From positions 1 through 23,081 of the forward strand of contig CAMPGV010000012.1 in assembly GCA_946885745.1 (NCBI GenBank): a stretch of DNA of 23,081 nucleotides, in the 5' to 3' direction. Made by a program: the position numbers and the translations under genes. The first letter of the stretch is position 1, and each line of letters begins with the position of its first letter. Shown here in pieces: positions 1 through 7,123 of this stretch. Source of the stretch: an uncultured Candidatus Saccharibacteria bacterium. Its GTDB lineage: Bacteria; Patescibacteria; Saccharimonadia; Saccharimonadales; JAEWBQ01. The notes under the pieces were generated by a model. It was given only the letters and a program-made list of their open reading frames with translations, did not search any database and was not told the DNA's origin.

Positions 1-321
1 CTTTCGAATGTCGCCAAACAAATAGAAGTCTTCCGTGCAAATGGCGACTATCCGGCAAATGACACTGAAATGCAAAGTATCAATGCAAAGTTTAGCTTTA
101 GCCCGGTTGGCACCAATGTGATCTCATGCATTAATCCAACAGGCGCCACGGCTGGCTTTGCGCTCTTTGTCCGCGACACAACGTCTGGACGTCAATTTCG
201 CTACATGACCGGCCAGGGGACCACCGAGGTCACTGTCACCTGGTCATCAGCTGGTACCTGCGGAACCACGCCATACACCACCTATCAGCGCTGGGGTAAC
301 GGCTGGGTTACTGGCGGCTAG
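1..321 (+). CDS. Type IV pilin-like protein, 3' end only (5' truncated by window edge)
   Basis: The frame is open from base 1, so this is the C-terminal ~106 residues of a longer protein; the internal ATG at 70 is probably not the start. The first visible residues (LSNVAKQIEVFRANGDYP) match the end of the N-terminal helix and the short-chain-plus-YP turn typical of type IV pilins and pseudopilins. The rest is a Gly/Thr/Ser/aromatic-rich globular part with two Cys (in SCINP and TCGTT) that could form the C-terminal disulfide loop of pilins. The prepilin cleavage motif lies upstream of the window, so class assignment is by inference. Its stop overlaps the stop of the convergent hydrolase by a few bases, with no clear terminator between them. 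It would be a pilus subunit or minor pilin for the PilBCMNO machinery encoded further along. Confidence 0.62.
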   Translation, partial: LSNVAKQIEVFRANGDYPANDTEMQSINAKFSFSPVGTNVISCINPTGATAGFALFVRDTTSGRQFRYMTGQGTTEVTVTWSSAGTCGTTPYTTYQRWGNGWVTGG

Positions 322-1079
322 GCTCCGCTTATAAAATCCGTGATTATATTCGAGAGTGTTCGTGGCTCTTTCAATTGAAGGGCGTGCGGAGCATTCGTTA
401 TCTCGTGAAGTGTTGCGCTAGCGACTTGCTCACTTAAGTACCTCAACCAATACATCGGAACAATTTTATCTTTTTCACCCCTTATAAACAGTATTGGCAC
501 TACAGTACCGCGAAGTGTCGTCTCTATATGATCTTTCATCATAAAGCGTAACGTAACTATATAGCGCAGGAAGCCCATGCGCAGATAATCTCGAAAAATC
601 AGAGCACTCACGCCAACCGGCTCATGGAATATGTCCTGCAGCAAGCGCCATGCCTGCAGCAACCATACTCGCTCCCACTTATTTACCGTGGGGCCAAGAA
701 GGACTATTTTTGCACACAACTCGGGCTGACGACGTGCGAAGTGTGCCACAATCTGACACCCCATTGAATGACCCACGACAACCACTTTATCCATCCCCTC
801 TTGCTTGACATAACCCGCCAGAATCTCTGCCAGCTCAGGAATTGATAAAACACGCCGAGGCTTTGGCGTTGTGCCGTAGCCGGGCAAATCGAGGGCAACA
901 ACATCAAAATCATCCGCAAGCTCACGAGCGAGCGACAGAAAATATCGGCTCGATACCCCAATACCATGCACCAAGAGAACAGCCGGTGCGCCCGTTTGGC
1001 CACCTCGCCGCACATCAATATCATAGCCATTAACACGGATCCTCTCCGCCCGTCGCACCGAAAAGTCAGCAGCAATCAT
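318..1079 (-). CDS. Alpha/beta hydrolase fold protein
   Basis: 253 residues with a full alpha/beta-hydrolase signature. An oxyanion-hole HG sits at residues 38-39 (VLLVHGIG), the nucleophile elbow GHSMG has Ser105, the acid is probably Asp204 in RGEKDKIVP, and the base is His232 in NAPHAL. The length is typical of the single-domain family (esterases, C-C hydrolases, haloperoxidase-like enzymes), with a lid region around residues 135-190 rich in Trp, Leu and Arg. No signal peptide is visible, so it is probably cytoplasmic. The substrate cannot be told from sequence. It is divergent from the gene at 1135, and the two promoters lie about 30 bases apart. The start at 1079 is supported by a GATAAT box ending 7 bases upstream, which implies a leaderless transcript. 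Confidence 0.88.
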   Translation of the reverse strand: MIAADFSVRRAERIRVNGYDIDVRRGGQTGAPAVLLVHGIGVSSRYFLSLARELADDFDVVALDLPGYGTTPKPRRVLSIPELAEILAGYVKQEGMDKVVVVGHSMGCQIVAHFARRQPELCAKIVLLGPTVNKWERVWLLQAWRLLQDIFHEPVGVSALIFRDYLRMGFLRYIVTLRFMMKDHIETTLRGTVVPILFIRGEKDKIVPMYWLRYLSEQVASATLHEITNAPHALQLKEPRTLSNIITDFISGA

Positions 1080-1086
1080 ACATCGT

Positions 1087-1092
1087 ATTATC
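1087..1092 (-). promoter_or_regulatory. -10 box of the hydrolase promoter (leaderless type)
   Basis: On the minus strand GATAAT is preceded by an extended TG (TGGGATAAT) and followed by 7 bases and then the ATG at 1079. The predicted transcription start therefore coincides with the start codon. No convincing -35 is seen; that region overlaps the divergent promoter at 1123. Confidence 0.55.
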
Positions 1093-1122
1093 CCATACGT
1101 TTCCTGATTGCCGCCAAATCGC

Positions 1123-1128
1123 TATAAT
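1123..1128 (+). promoter_or_regulatory. -10 box TATAAT of the gene at 1135 (leaderless type)
   Basis: GCTATAAT ends 6 bases before the ATG at 1135. The longer in-frame ORF from TTG at 1108 would begin upstream of this box, so ATG 1135 is the better start. Confidence 0.65.
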
Positions 1129-1134
1129 AGGAAT

Positions 1135-1638
1135 ATGACCTTGTATCACGAAGTTACCAAGGACTCGCTAATCGACATTCTTCAAAACGGCCTGATACGT
1201 GCCAGTCGCGGCAAAAAGGGCAATGACCAGGCAATCATCGCCACCGACACCTATCTCGACGCTCATCGACCCGCCTGGGTCGTCGACCACGACATTAGCC
1301 GTGACGATGCACTGTATGCCTTCATCGGGACTGAACATTCATTTGTTGATATCCGCAACGGCCGTGAACTCCTCCTCTCGCATCACCCTGATCCAAACAG
1401 TAGCCTCATCAGGCTCGCTGTTGACTATAAGTTCTGTTACGTTTCTGACCTTGATCTTTACGACGAACTAAAAGACCTGATTACTCAAAATCCCCACGAA
1501 GACCATTCACAAAAAGCAGCGCATTACTGGGCAAGCCTTGTGCCGCTTACTAAATACACCTCAGGCGCTATCCGACGCCCGGAGGTTATAATCACAACCG
1601 ACATCCCTCCTGAGCAGATTACTGTAGTTAATCGGTAG
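1135..1638 (+). CDS. Small unknown protein, possibly ADP-ribosyltransferase-like fold
   Basis: 167 residues from the ATG just behind a TATAAT box. I do not recognise the family with certainty. The N-terminus (MTLYHEVTKDSLIDILQNGL) has the pattern LYH-x(n)-L-x2-IL-x2-GL, seen at the beginning of several ADP-ribosyltransferase-fold proteins (DarT, KptA-like, RES-like groups), where the His contacts NAD. Near the C-terminus, RRPEVIITTDIPPEQI resembles the strand carrying the conserved Glu followed by an 'ipp..I' ending. The middle is rich in His, Asp and Tyr, with no Cys cluster and no membrane segment. If the fold is right it would be a cytoplasmic NAD-using enzyme or toxin-like protein, but no antitoxin-like partner lies next to it: its neighbours are a divergent hydrolase and a subtilase with its own promoter. 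Function is unassigned. Confidence 0.6.
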   Translation: MTLYHEVTKDSLIDILQNGLIRASRGKKGNDQAIIATDTYLDAHRPAWVVDHDISRDDALYAFIGTEHSFVDIRNGRELLLSHHPDPNSSLIRLAVDYKFCYVSDLDLYDELKDLITQNPHEDHSQKAAHYWASLVPLTKYTSGAIRRPEVIITTDIPPEQITVVNR

Positions 1639-1650
1639 TCTCAAAGAGGT

Positions 1651-1682
1651 GCTTATGCTATATTATCTCTAATAGCATAAGC
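1651..1682. promoter_or_regulatory. Perfect 11-bp inverted repeat over the S8 peptidase promoter (candidate operator)
   Basis: GCTTATGCTAT at 1651-1661 and its exact reverse complement at 1672-1682 flank a 10-base centre and end directly at the ATG at 1683. The left arm contains the TG and first bases of an extended -10 (TGCTATATT, 1656-1664). The predicted start near 1671 would leave only the right arm in the mRNA, so the dyad is more likely a DNA operator than an RNA hairpin. Confidence 0.5.
1656..1664 (+). promoter_or_regulatory. Extended -10 promoter TGCTATATT of the S8 peptidase gene
   Basis: The TGn extension plus TATATT gives a predicted start near 1671 and a leader of about 12 bases without a Shine-Dalgarno site. 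The 12-mer region GCTTATGCTATA is repeated exactly at the pilM promoter (10164-10175), apart from the downstream bases. Confidence 0.5.
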
Positions 1683-3386
1683 ATGAAAAACAAAAACACC
1701 TTCATCTTAGGTATCACGGGAGCAGCGCTAGTCGTCGTCGCTAGTTTAGCTGCTTACTATTCACACCTGGTGCCGAATCGTCTCCTCCCAACAACCGGCA
1801 GCACAACAACACCTATCGTTAGCTACTCTGGCCCGAATAACAGCACACGACCCACAATGACAGAGGAAGACAAACAACAGGCGGATGCTCCTGGCGATAA
1901 ATCTCCTACAAGTCAATCAGCCGCCCCGGAAACACCAATCAAAAAACCCGCCGAGACCAAGAACGCCCCTAAACAGGAGCAGATTCGCCAGACCATCACC
2001 GAGGAGCAGCTTTATTATCCACTCGCCCTCCCAAATGACCCCGGCTACAATGCCAGCTGGGCACTACAACGTCTGAATGCGCCAAGCGCCTGGAATATTA
2101 GCACCGGCAGCACATCGACCGTCGTTGCCGTAATTGACACTGGCTTCGCCCTTGAGCACGAAGACCTACGTGACAGCTGGTTCATCAATAACAACGAGAC
2201 TGGCATGACAACCGCCGGCAGCACCTGCTGGACTGGCACTCCTCTTGATAAGCGCACGAATAGCTGTGATGATGACGGCAACGGCTATGTTGACGACTAC
2301 CGTGGCTGGAACTTCTATCTCCAAGACAACAATCCTCAGACTGGTCGTGATAATCCAAACGGCGCCGGCGTAGCTCACGGTACCGAGACGGCTGGGCTAG
2401 TTGGCGCAACCGGCAATAATGGGAAGGGCATTGCCACGCTTAACTGGGCAACAAAAATTATGCCACTCCAGGCACTAAGCGACGACGGACCGGGCTACAC
2501 GAGTGATGTCGCGGCTGCTATTTATTATGCTGTCGATAACGGCGCGACGACAATCAGCATGAGTCTCGGCGGTTCCGACTTTGACCCCTGGATTGAGGAT
2601 GCCGTGGAATACGCCTATGCCAACAATATTCCCGTTATTGCAGCTGCCGGTAACTGCGGCACCGGTAGCGAAGGTGGCTGCGAAGGCTTACCTGCCGGCA
2701 CCATGACCTACCCTGCACTCTTTGACCACGTTATCTCCGTCGGAGCGAGTGACACCAACAACCAGCGCGCCAGCTTTAGTAGCTATGGCCCTCGTCTCGA
2801 TATTGTCGCACCCGGCTCGGGTACAATCGTCTCACCTACCTGGACGCCAGCAAACGGCACCTCACTTTACTCGGGTGCACTCTATGGCACCTCATACGCC
2901 GCCCCGCAAATAGCAAGCCTTGTCTCGCTCATCAAGGCAATTCGTCCAGCTTCAGACGTCAATGACATTCGCGCACTCGTCATGGCAACCGCCTCCAAAC
3001 CGGCGGCTATGAATGGAGCTGTCTACACCAATCATCTAGGCCATGGTGTTGCGAATGCCGGTCAAGCTCTCAGTGTTGCCTCTGCACTCAACAGCACCAC
3101 AAGCACCCCTAAGCTCCTCCAGGTGGGCGGCTCAAAATCGGAGCACAGCTACACGCCCGGCGAAAGCTTAGGCAGCGGCTGTGTTAGCCAAAATAACTCC
3201 TACTGCACCGTGCTGTTACGTAATGATTCCACAGGAGCCGAGCGCTATCTTCCTTACCAGCAAATTAACGACACAACATCAGGCTGGACATGGTCAACAA
3301 ATATCCTGGGCGCAAACGGCTGGTGGGACGCTCGTGCCCAACAAGGCAATGAACTCTCGACTGCCTACTCATTATTCAATAAATAG
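1683..3386 (+). CDS. Membrane-anchored or secreted subtilisin-like serine protease (S8 family)
   Basis: 567 residues. A short basic N-terminus and a hydrophobic stretch (about 8-27) form a signal peptide or anchor. Residues 30-110 are a low-complexity Pro/Thr/Lys/Glu spacer with no recognisable I9 prodomain. The S8 catalytic domain spans about 125-470: Asp152 in AVIDTGF, His232 in AHGTETAG, oxyanion Asn324 in AAAGN, and Ser404 in YGTSYAAP. Cys182/Cys195 and Cys325/Cys333 could pair outside the cell. An insert at 185-205 (DDDGNGYVDD) looks like a Ca-binding acidic loop, common in subtilases of this branch. The last ~95 residues form a small Cys-containing, aromatic-rich domain of unknown role. 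It would act at the cell surface, possibly on host or envelope proteins (inference). It has its own promoter with a striking dyad and no Shine-Dalgarno site. Confidence 0.92.
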   Translation: MKNKNTFILGITGAALVVVASLAAYYSHLVPNRLLPTTGSTTTPIVSYSGPNNSTRPTMTEEDKQQADAPGDKSPTSQSAAPETPIKKPAETKNAPKQEQIRQTITEEQLYYPLALPNDPGYNASWALQRLNAPSAWNISTGSTSTVVAVIDTGFALEHEDLRDSWFINNNETGMTTAGSTCWTGTPLDKRTNSCDDDGNGYVDDYRGWNFYLQDNNPQTGRDNPNGAGVAHGTETAGLVGATGNNGKGIATLNWATKIMPLQALSDDGPGYTSDVAAAIYYAVDNGATTISMSLGGSDFDPWIEDAVEYAYANNIPVIAAAGNCGTGSEGGCEGLPAGTMTYPALFDHVISVGASDTNNQRASFSSYGPRLDIVAPGSGTIVSPTWTPANGTSLYSGALYGTSYAAPQIASLVSLIKAIRPASDVNDIRALVMATASKPAAMNGAVYTNHLGHGVANAGQALSVASALNSTTSTPKLLQVGGSKSEHSYTPGESLGSGCVSQNNSYCTVLLRNDSTGAERYLPYQQINDTTSGWTWSTNILGANGWWDARAQQGNELSTAYSLFNK

Positions 3387-3404
3387 TTGGCGCTTCTATA
3401 AAAT

Positions 3405-3428
3405 AGAGCGGACCCCATGATCCGCTCT
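3405..3428 (-). terminator. Intrinsic terminator of the rny-nudix operon
   Basis: A perfect 8-bp stem (AGAGCGGA / TCCGCTCT) closes an 8-base loop and, read on the minus strand, is followed by ATTTTATA. It lies just past the nudix stop. On the plus strand there is no T-run after it, so it would end S8 transcription only weakly. Confidence 0.7.
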
Positions 3429-3464
3429 CCGAAGACTCAAAGAATCTCACCGCTGACAATAAGT

Positions 3465-3953
3465 TTAGTTATTAGTGGCATCTTCCCCATTTGCCTTAAG
3501 TGCCTGCTCAACATACCCGCCGACATTATCTACCCAATGCTCAATGACCTTGCCATATGTACGCTCAGCCTGCGCTATTTCAGCCTTATTTACTAATGCG
3601 TAGTCATCGATTTCATCGGCCTGCAGCAGTATGTGCTCCTCAAACCCCTCGGGCAGTGGTGCCCGGAAAACAAACTGATAGGTGTCAGCCACGCGACTTT
3701 TACGGCTTGCTACCCATGCAAATGAGACGGTTGCAGGATCAATATCTAGCCCAACCTCTTCGCGAGTTTCACGAACGGCCGCCTCTGCAGGCGTCTCGCC
3801 CAGGTCGATGACGCCACCGGGAAATGTCCAATAGCGTTTGTAGTTAGCTTTAACAATTAGTGCACGTCCTGCCGCGTCTTCTAATATCAGCGAGGCACTA
3901 GAGACACGCGACACAGACTTCAGCCAGGCGGCAAGCCGCGGATTATTAAACAT
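3465..3953 (-). CDS. NUDIX hydrolase
   Basis: 162 residues with a perfect Nudix box at residues 47-69 (G-x5-E-x7-REUxEExGU), starting at GGVIDLGET and ending at REEVGL. The Glu residues 62, 65 and 66 would bind the divalent metal. The family hydrolyses nucleoside diphosphates linked to another group, such as oxidised dNTPs, NADH, ADP-ribose or capped RNA; substrate is not predictable here. It starts 8 bases after the rny stop with no visible Shine-Dalgarno, so translation probably depends on termination-reinitiation from rny. Sharing a transcript with an RNase hints at an RNA 5'-end or nucleotide clean-up role, but this is inference only. Confidence 0.9.
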   Translation of the reverse strand: MFNNPRLAAWLKSVSRVSSASLILEDAAGRALIVKANYKRYWTFPGGVIDLGETPAEAAVRETREEVGLDIDPATVSFAWVASRKSRVADTYQFVFRAPLPEGFEEHILLQADEIDDYALVNKAEIAQAERTYGKVIEHWVDNVGGYVEQALKANGEDATNN

Positions 3954-3961
3954 CTATAAAT

Positions 3962-5452
3962 CTACTTCGCAAATTCAATCGCACGAGTTTCGCGAATGAC
4001 ATTAACTTTAATTGTTCCCGGGTACTGCATGGTGCTCTCAATCTTGGTAGCAATATCACGCGCTAGTTTGATTGCCGACAGGTCATCGACAACACTCGGG
4101 CTCACAATGACACGAATCTCACGACCGGCACTGATCGCATAGGCTTTATCAATTCCCTTGAAGCTCGTTGCAACATTCTCAAGATCACGCATGCGCTCCA
4201 CAAAGTTCTCGGCACTAATATTACGTGCACCAGGGCGTGCTGCCGACAGAGCGTCACAGACGCGCACCACGAGCGCCTCTGGCGTAGTTGCCTCAATATC
4301 ATCATGATGCGCTTCAATTGCATGGACGATATCCTCGCTCATGCCGTATTTGCGTGCAAGTTCGGCGCCAATATGATGATGCTTACCTTCTACCTTATGT
4401 GTCACCGCCTTGCCGACATCATGCAGCAGGGTTGCAATCTTCGTAACACGAACATCAGCACCAATTTCTGCAGCAATCAGCCCAGCCATATGTGCCATCT
4501 CGGTACTATGCAACAAAACGTTCTGACCATAGCTGGTGCGAAACTTAAGTTCGCCAAGGAGACGCAGCATCTCTTTCGGGATACCAGCAACACCAACTTC
4601 ACGGGCAGCATCTTCACCGGCGCGTGTGATTTCTTTGTCGATCTGCTTTTCGGCTTTTGCTACCACTTCTTCGATACGTCCCGGGTGAATACGGCCGTCT
4701 TTCATGAGTAATTCAAGGGTCAGGCGGGCTATCTGGCGCCGGATAGGGTCAAAGCTCGACAAAACAATCATACCTGGCGTATCGTCCACCAAGATATCAA
4801 CACCGGTTGCCCGCTGCAATGCTTGAATATTGCGGCCTTCTTTACCGATAATACGGCCCTTCATTTCGTCATCTGTCAGCTTAATGGCGGTAACGGTTCG
4901 CTCGGCGGTCACCTCGCTACTCATGCGCTCCATGGCGCTCACCAAAATCGTCTGCGCGCGTTCCTCGGCGTCCTCCATCGCATCGTGCTGCAATTTACTG
5001 ACGAGTCCAACAAGATCATCTTTGATATCTCGTTCGGTCATTTCCATCAATTTTTCAGCTGCTTCTGCTTTCTTCAGGCCGGCAATTTTCTCAAGCTTCT
5101 CCTGTTGGCGAACACGAATCTCACGAATCTCACCCTTGAGGCCTTCGACTTCGTCTTCCTGTGCACGGAGCCTTTCGGCTCGTTTATCCAGCTCATCAAT
5201 CTTCCCAACCAGTGCCACTTCACGATCGGCAAGACGCTTCTCAGTCTTTTGCCACTCTTTACGGCGCTCGTTTTCGAGTTCAAGTGCTTCATCTTTTGCC
5301 TTTAAGACAATGTCACTTGCCTTAGCTTTAGCCTGAGCAATTTCTTTCTCAGCATTATTTTTTCCTTCAAGTGTTCGGCGTTTCTCGTAGGCAACAGTTC
5401 CACCAACGCCAAAAATCACCCCTAGAATCGCGGCAAGAATACCCTCTATCAT
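3962..5452 (-). CDS. rny: Ribonuclease Y
   Basis: Endoribonuclease that starts mRNA decay from the inner face of the membrane. The architecture is canonical: one N-terminal transmembrane segment (within the first ~25 residues, IEGILAAILGVIFGVGG), a long charged coiled coil (about 30-180), a KH RNA-binding domain with GRIIGKEGRN, and an HD domain with LLHDVGK and the downstream HHDD. The length of 496 is slightly under the usual ~520. I prefer the ATG at 5452 over the in-frame ATG at 5461. AGAAAGG directly abuts 5461 with no spacing, whereas AAAGGA lies 8 bases before 5452. It forms an operon with the nudix gene, closed by the hairpin at 3405-3428. The leader is about 100 bases or more if the suggested promoter at 5569 is right. 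Confidence 0.96.
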   Translation of the reverse strand: MIEGILAAILGVIFGVGGTVAYEKRRTLEGKNNAEKEIAQAKAKASDIVLKAKDEALELENERRKEWQKTEKRLADREVALVGKIDELDKRAERLRAQEDEVEGLKGEIREIRVRQQEKLEKIAGLKKAEAAEKLMEMTERDIKDDLVGLVSKLQHDAMEDAEERAQTILVSAMERMSSEVTAERTVTAIKLTDDEMKGRIIGKEGRNIQALQRATGVDILVDDTPGMIVLSSFDPIRRQIARLTLELLMKDGRIHPGRIEEVVAKAEKQIDKEITRAGEDAAREVGVAGIPKEMLRLLGELKFRTSYGQNVLLHSTEMAHMAGLIAAEIGADVRVTKIATLLHDVGKAVTHKVEGKHHHIGAELARKYGMSEDIVHAIEAHHDDIEATTPEALVVRVCDALSAARPGARNISAENFVERMRDLENVATSFKGIDKAYAISAGREIRVIVSPSVVDDLSAIKLARDIATKIESTMQYPGTIKVNVIRETRAIEFAK

Positions 5453-5515
5453 AATTATCATCCTTTCTCACGGCACTGACCCCTTCACGCTAAATATGGA
5501 AATCAAGGTCTAAAC

Positions 5516-5544
5516 AGTATCAGAACCGGAAGTATCAAGTATCA
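5516..5544. repeat. Three copies of heptamer AGTATCA upstream of rny
   Basis: AGTATCA occurs at 5516-5522, 5531-5537 and 5538-5544 (TGATACT on the coding strand of rny). Start-to-start distances are 15 and 7 bases. It could be a protein-binding array, or reflect reused -10-like GATACT words; too short to be certain. Confidence 0.3.
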
Positions 5545-5568
5545 TCAGAGTCTTAATAGACTACTTGT

Positions 5569-5574
5569 ATTGTA
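5569..5574 (-). promoter_or_regulatory. Possible -10 box (TACAAT) for rny
   Basis: On the minus strand TACAAT lies 18 bases after TTGTCC (5593-5598), a fair -35/-10 pair. This would give rny an unusually long leader for this window, where most first genes are leaderless or nearly so. GATACT words nearer the gene are alternatives. Confidence 0.3.
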
Positions 5575-5608
5575 GCTCTTTTTACTCGCCAAGGACAAGT
5601 CAAGCTTG

Positions 5609-6151
5609 TTAAAAAGTAAATGCACCCCACACGGCTCGTGTTGAGGATGGAATCCAGGAAGTATTTGTAGGCACAGCTGAGCCGTTTTCGCAGTTCCATG
5701 TTGAAGATATGCTTGTCCCGGTCACAGTGTCCAGCCCTACGACACCAAGGACATAATATGCACCACGAGCTGACGGACACGTCACTCCCCAGCTACTCGT
5801 ACCAGCTTCGTAGCGATGGTAATAGAAATAATTTGCCGTATCGTTAATCGGGTCAAGTGGCACCACTCCCATGTACGGCTTGAGTGCTGACAAGAAATTA
5901 GTCGGGTCAGTATAGCTATACTCCCAGCCTGAAGCGACACCCTCATTAGGATAATTGCCATTTTCTGCTCGATACGCTTCAAGTGCACTGCGTATCTCTT
6001 TTAACGACGTCTGTCGCGCCGAATCGCGCGCACGCCCCTGACTGCCGCTATACGCAACAGTCGTGATAACCGCCAAGATTGCTACCACTGCAATAACGAC
6101 CGCTAGTTCGATAATCGTAAACCCTACTTCTCGACGTGCCCACACTTTCAT
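5609..6151 (-). CDS. Type IV prepilin / pseudopilin with N-terminal methylation motif
   Basis: 180 residues. A 10-residue basic leader ends in Gly10, followed by FTIIEL (Phe11, Glu15) and a ~20-residue hydrophobic helix: the classic class III prepilin cleavage and methylation motif. The helix runs on to RAENGNYP, the same feature as in the partial pilin at 1-321. The C-terminal domain is rich in Tyr, Trp, Ser and Thr with two Cys (VTCPS and WNCEN) that could close a D-loop. It is presumably cleaved by a PilD-type peptidase (not in this window) and assembled by PilBCMNO. It is transcribed from its own promoter behind tsaE-tsaB. Whether it is a major or minor pilin cannot be told. Confidence 0.9.
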   Translation of the reverse strand: MKVWARREVGFTIIELAVVIAVVAILAVITTVAYSGSQGRARDSARQTSLKEIRSALEAYRAENGNYPNEGVASGWEYSYTDPTNFLSALKPYMGVVPLDPINDTANYFYYHRYEAGTSSWGVTCPSARGAYYVLGVVGLDTVTGTSISSTWNCENGSAVPTNTSWIPSSTRAVWGAFTF

Positions 6152-6160
6152 AGTGCCCTC

Positions 6161-6166
6161 ATTGTA
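6161..6166 (-). promoter_or_regulatory. -10 box TACAAT of the prepilin at 6151
   Basis: TACAAT on the minus strand ends 9 bases before the ATG, predicting a 2-3 base leader. The intervening GAGGG resembles a Shine-Dalgarno but would be mostly upstream of the predicted RNA start. Confidence 0.45.
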
Positions 6167-6194
6167 TCATCTTGCGAACAGCCGCCGCAAACAG

Positions 6195-6581
6195 CTATTT
6201 TCGCGGCTTTGTAATGTGCGCTTCAGCGCCGTAAAATGGCAAAACTACGCGATCATTTTCGCCAGCTTCTAGTCGAGCCAACACCTCATCCTGCCACTGC
6301 TCACCCCGTGTGCCTACGATTGGAATCGCCAAACCGTCGGCAAGCGTATTACATACTGCCATGCCAATTCGTAGCCCTGTAAAGCTCCCCGGTCCAGTCA
6401 TAACCCCGATACCAGTCAAGTCGTGCAAGGTGCGACCCGACTCAGCAAGTGTCTCGGTTAAATACCGCAGCAAGTTTTTCGCCAGAGTTCGATCAGCTTG
6501 CCACTCGTAGCTAGTACGCACCGCACCGTCAACAAGCGCTACACGACACATTGGCGTGGATGTATCAAGAAGAAGAATCAC
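6195..6581 (-). CDS. tsaB: TsaB-like t6A biosynthesis protein, short form
   Basis: TsaB is the scaffold partner of TsaD in making N6-threonylcarbamoyladenosine in ANN-decoding tRNAs. The N-terminal ASKHA half is clear: LLLDTSTPMCRVAL at residues 3-16 and GPGSFTGLR at 63-71. The protein has only 128 residues, whereas typical bacterial TsaB has about 220-230, so the C-terminal ASKHA lobe is missing. It ends in a clean stop after a basic tail (HITKPRK), and the gene after it has its own promoter, so I see no sign of a frameshift. The start overlaps the tsaE stop (ATGA), showing translational coupling. The retained half includes the part that in other bacteria forms the TsaD contact (family knowledge). 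Confidence 0.85.
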   Translation of the reverse strand: MILLLDTSTPMCRVALVDGAVRTSYEWQADRTLAKNLLRYLTETLAESGRTLHDLTGIGVMTGPGSFTGLRIGMAVCNTLADGLAIPIVGTRGEQWQDEVLARLEAGENDRVVLPFYGAEAHITKPRK

Positions 6582-7033
6582 GCCAGTGTCTCCACTAGTC
6601 GCTGTGCCTTAGGCCCATGCGCTGTCATTTCTACCTGTCGCACTTCTTCTGAAATCGCCACGATCTTCACCGTGAGGCGATCTTCGGGCAAAATACCCGT
6701 AACAATATCCGCCCATTCGATAATAGTCACAGCACTGGCATCATTGACTGTCTCGTGTAATTCATCGGCCATAATACCAGCATCATGAAGGCGATAAAAA
6801 TCATAGTGCGCTAAGCGGAGGCCGCGAGCTGTCTCGTCGTACACACGACTAATAGTAAAACTTGGGCTCTGAACCGTTTCATCAATCCCCATACCCTCGG
6901 CAATGCCTTTAGTGAGCGTCGTTTTACCGGCGCCCACATCCCCGACAAGCTCCAGCACTTCGCCACCGGCAAAAGACGCACCCAAACGAGCGCCAAATGC
7001 TTTCATCGCAGCTTCATTTTCGATTGTCATCAT
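6578..7033 (-). CDS. tsaE: tRNA t6A biosynthesis ATPase TsaE
   Basis: Small P-loop ATPase that drives the TsaB-TsaD complex. Counting from the second of two adjacent ATGs, Walker A is GDVGAGKTTL (about 30-39), followed by the family's SPSFT (55-59), HYDFYRL (about 80) and IIEWAD. I chose the ATG pair at 7033/7030: a TATACT box lies at 7043-7048, and the longer in-frame ORF from 7072 would start upstream of it. The product is 150-151 residues, the usual family size. It forms a two-gene unit with tsaB through an ATGA overlap. It is divergent from pilB, with the two -10 boxes about 55 bases apart. TsaC and TsaD are not in the window. Confidence 0.95.
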   Translation of the reverse strand: MMTIENEAAMKAFGARLGASFAGGEVLELVGDVGAGKTTLTKGIAEGMGIDETVQSPSFTISRVYDETARGLRLAHYDFYRLHDAGIMADELHETVNDASAVTIIEWADIVTGILPEDRLTVKIVAISEEVRQVEMTAHGPKAQRLVETLA

Positions 7034-7042
7034 ACTCCCACC

Positions 7043-7048
7043 AGTATA
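7043..7048 (-). promoter_or_regulatory. -10 box TATACT of tsaE-tsaB
   Basis: TATACT on the minus strand ends 9 bases before the first ATG (7033), predicting a leader of 2-3 bases. The purine-rich GGTGGGAG falls largely before the predicted RNA start. Confidence 0.5.
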
Positions 7049-7103
7049 CCGTAGCCATGAAGAGGTCGCCATAATTTGGGTGGTGATTTTTAATAAGGTT
7101 CGG

Positions 7104-7109
7104 TATACT
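7104..7109 (+). promoter_or_regulatory. -10 box TATACT of pilB-pilC
   Basis: TATACT overlaps the TTG at 7109 that would otherwise give a longer ORF. The predicted start near 7116 leaves about 8 bases before ATG 7124. No strong Shine-Dalgarno or -35 is seen. Confidence 0.5.
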
Positions 7110-7123
7110 TGAGCGTAAGCAGT

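Noticed and set aside
842..1033. Small plus-strand ORF inside the hydrolase
   Set aside because: It is a shadow frame of the hydrolase gene with no ribosome site or promoter.
1108..1134. Upstream TTG start extending the gene at 1135
   Set aside because: The extension contains the TATAAT box itself, so it would not be on the transcript; the added residues look like translated promoter.
4304..5336. Open frames antisense to rny (135, 160 and 168 codons)
   Set aside because: Composition is rich in Ser, Phe and Cys typical of reverse reading of a Lys/Glu coiled-coil gene; no promoter or ribosome site, and RNase Y on the other strand is unambiguous.
6152..6215. GCCGC/GCGGC hairpin after tsaB
   Set aside because: Only a 5-bp stem with a long loop and no T-run; not called as a terminator.
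7034..7072. Longer tsaE from ATG 7072
   Set aside because: It starts upstream of the TATACT box at 7043-7048, and the extra residues are not part of the TsaE family.
7109..7123. TTG start for pilB
   Set aside because: It overlaps the last base of the -10 box; ATG 7124 is downstream of the predicted transcription start.
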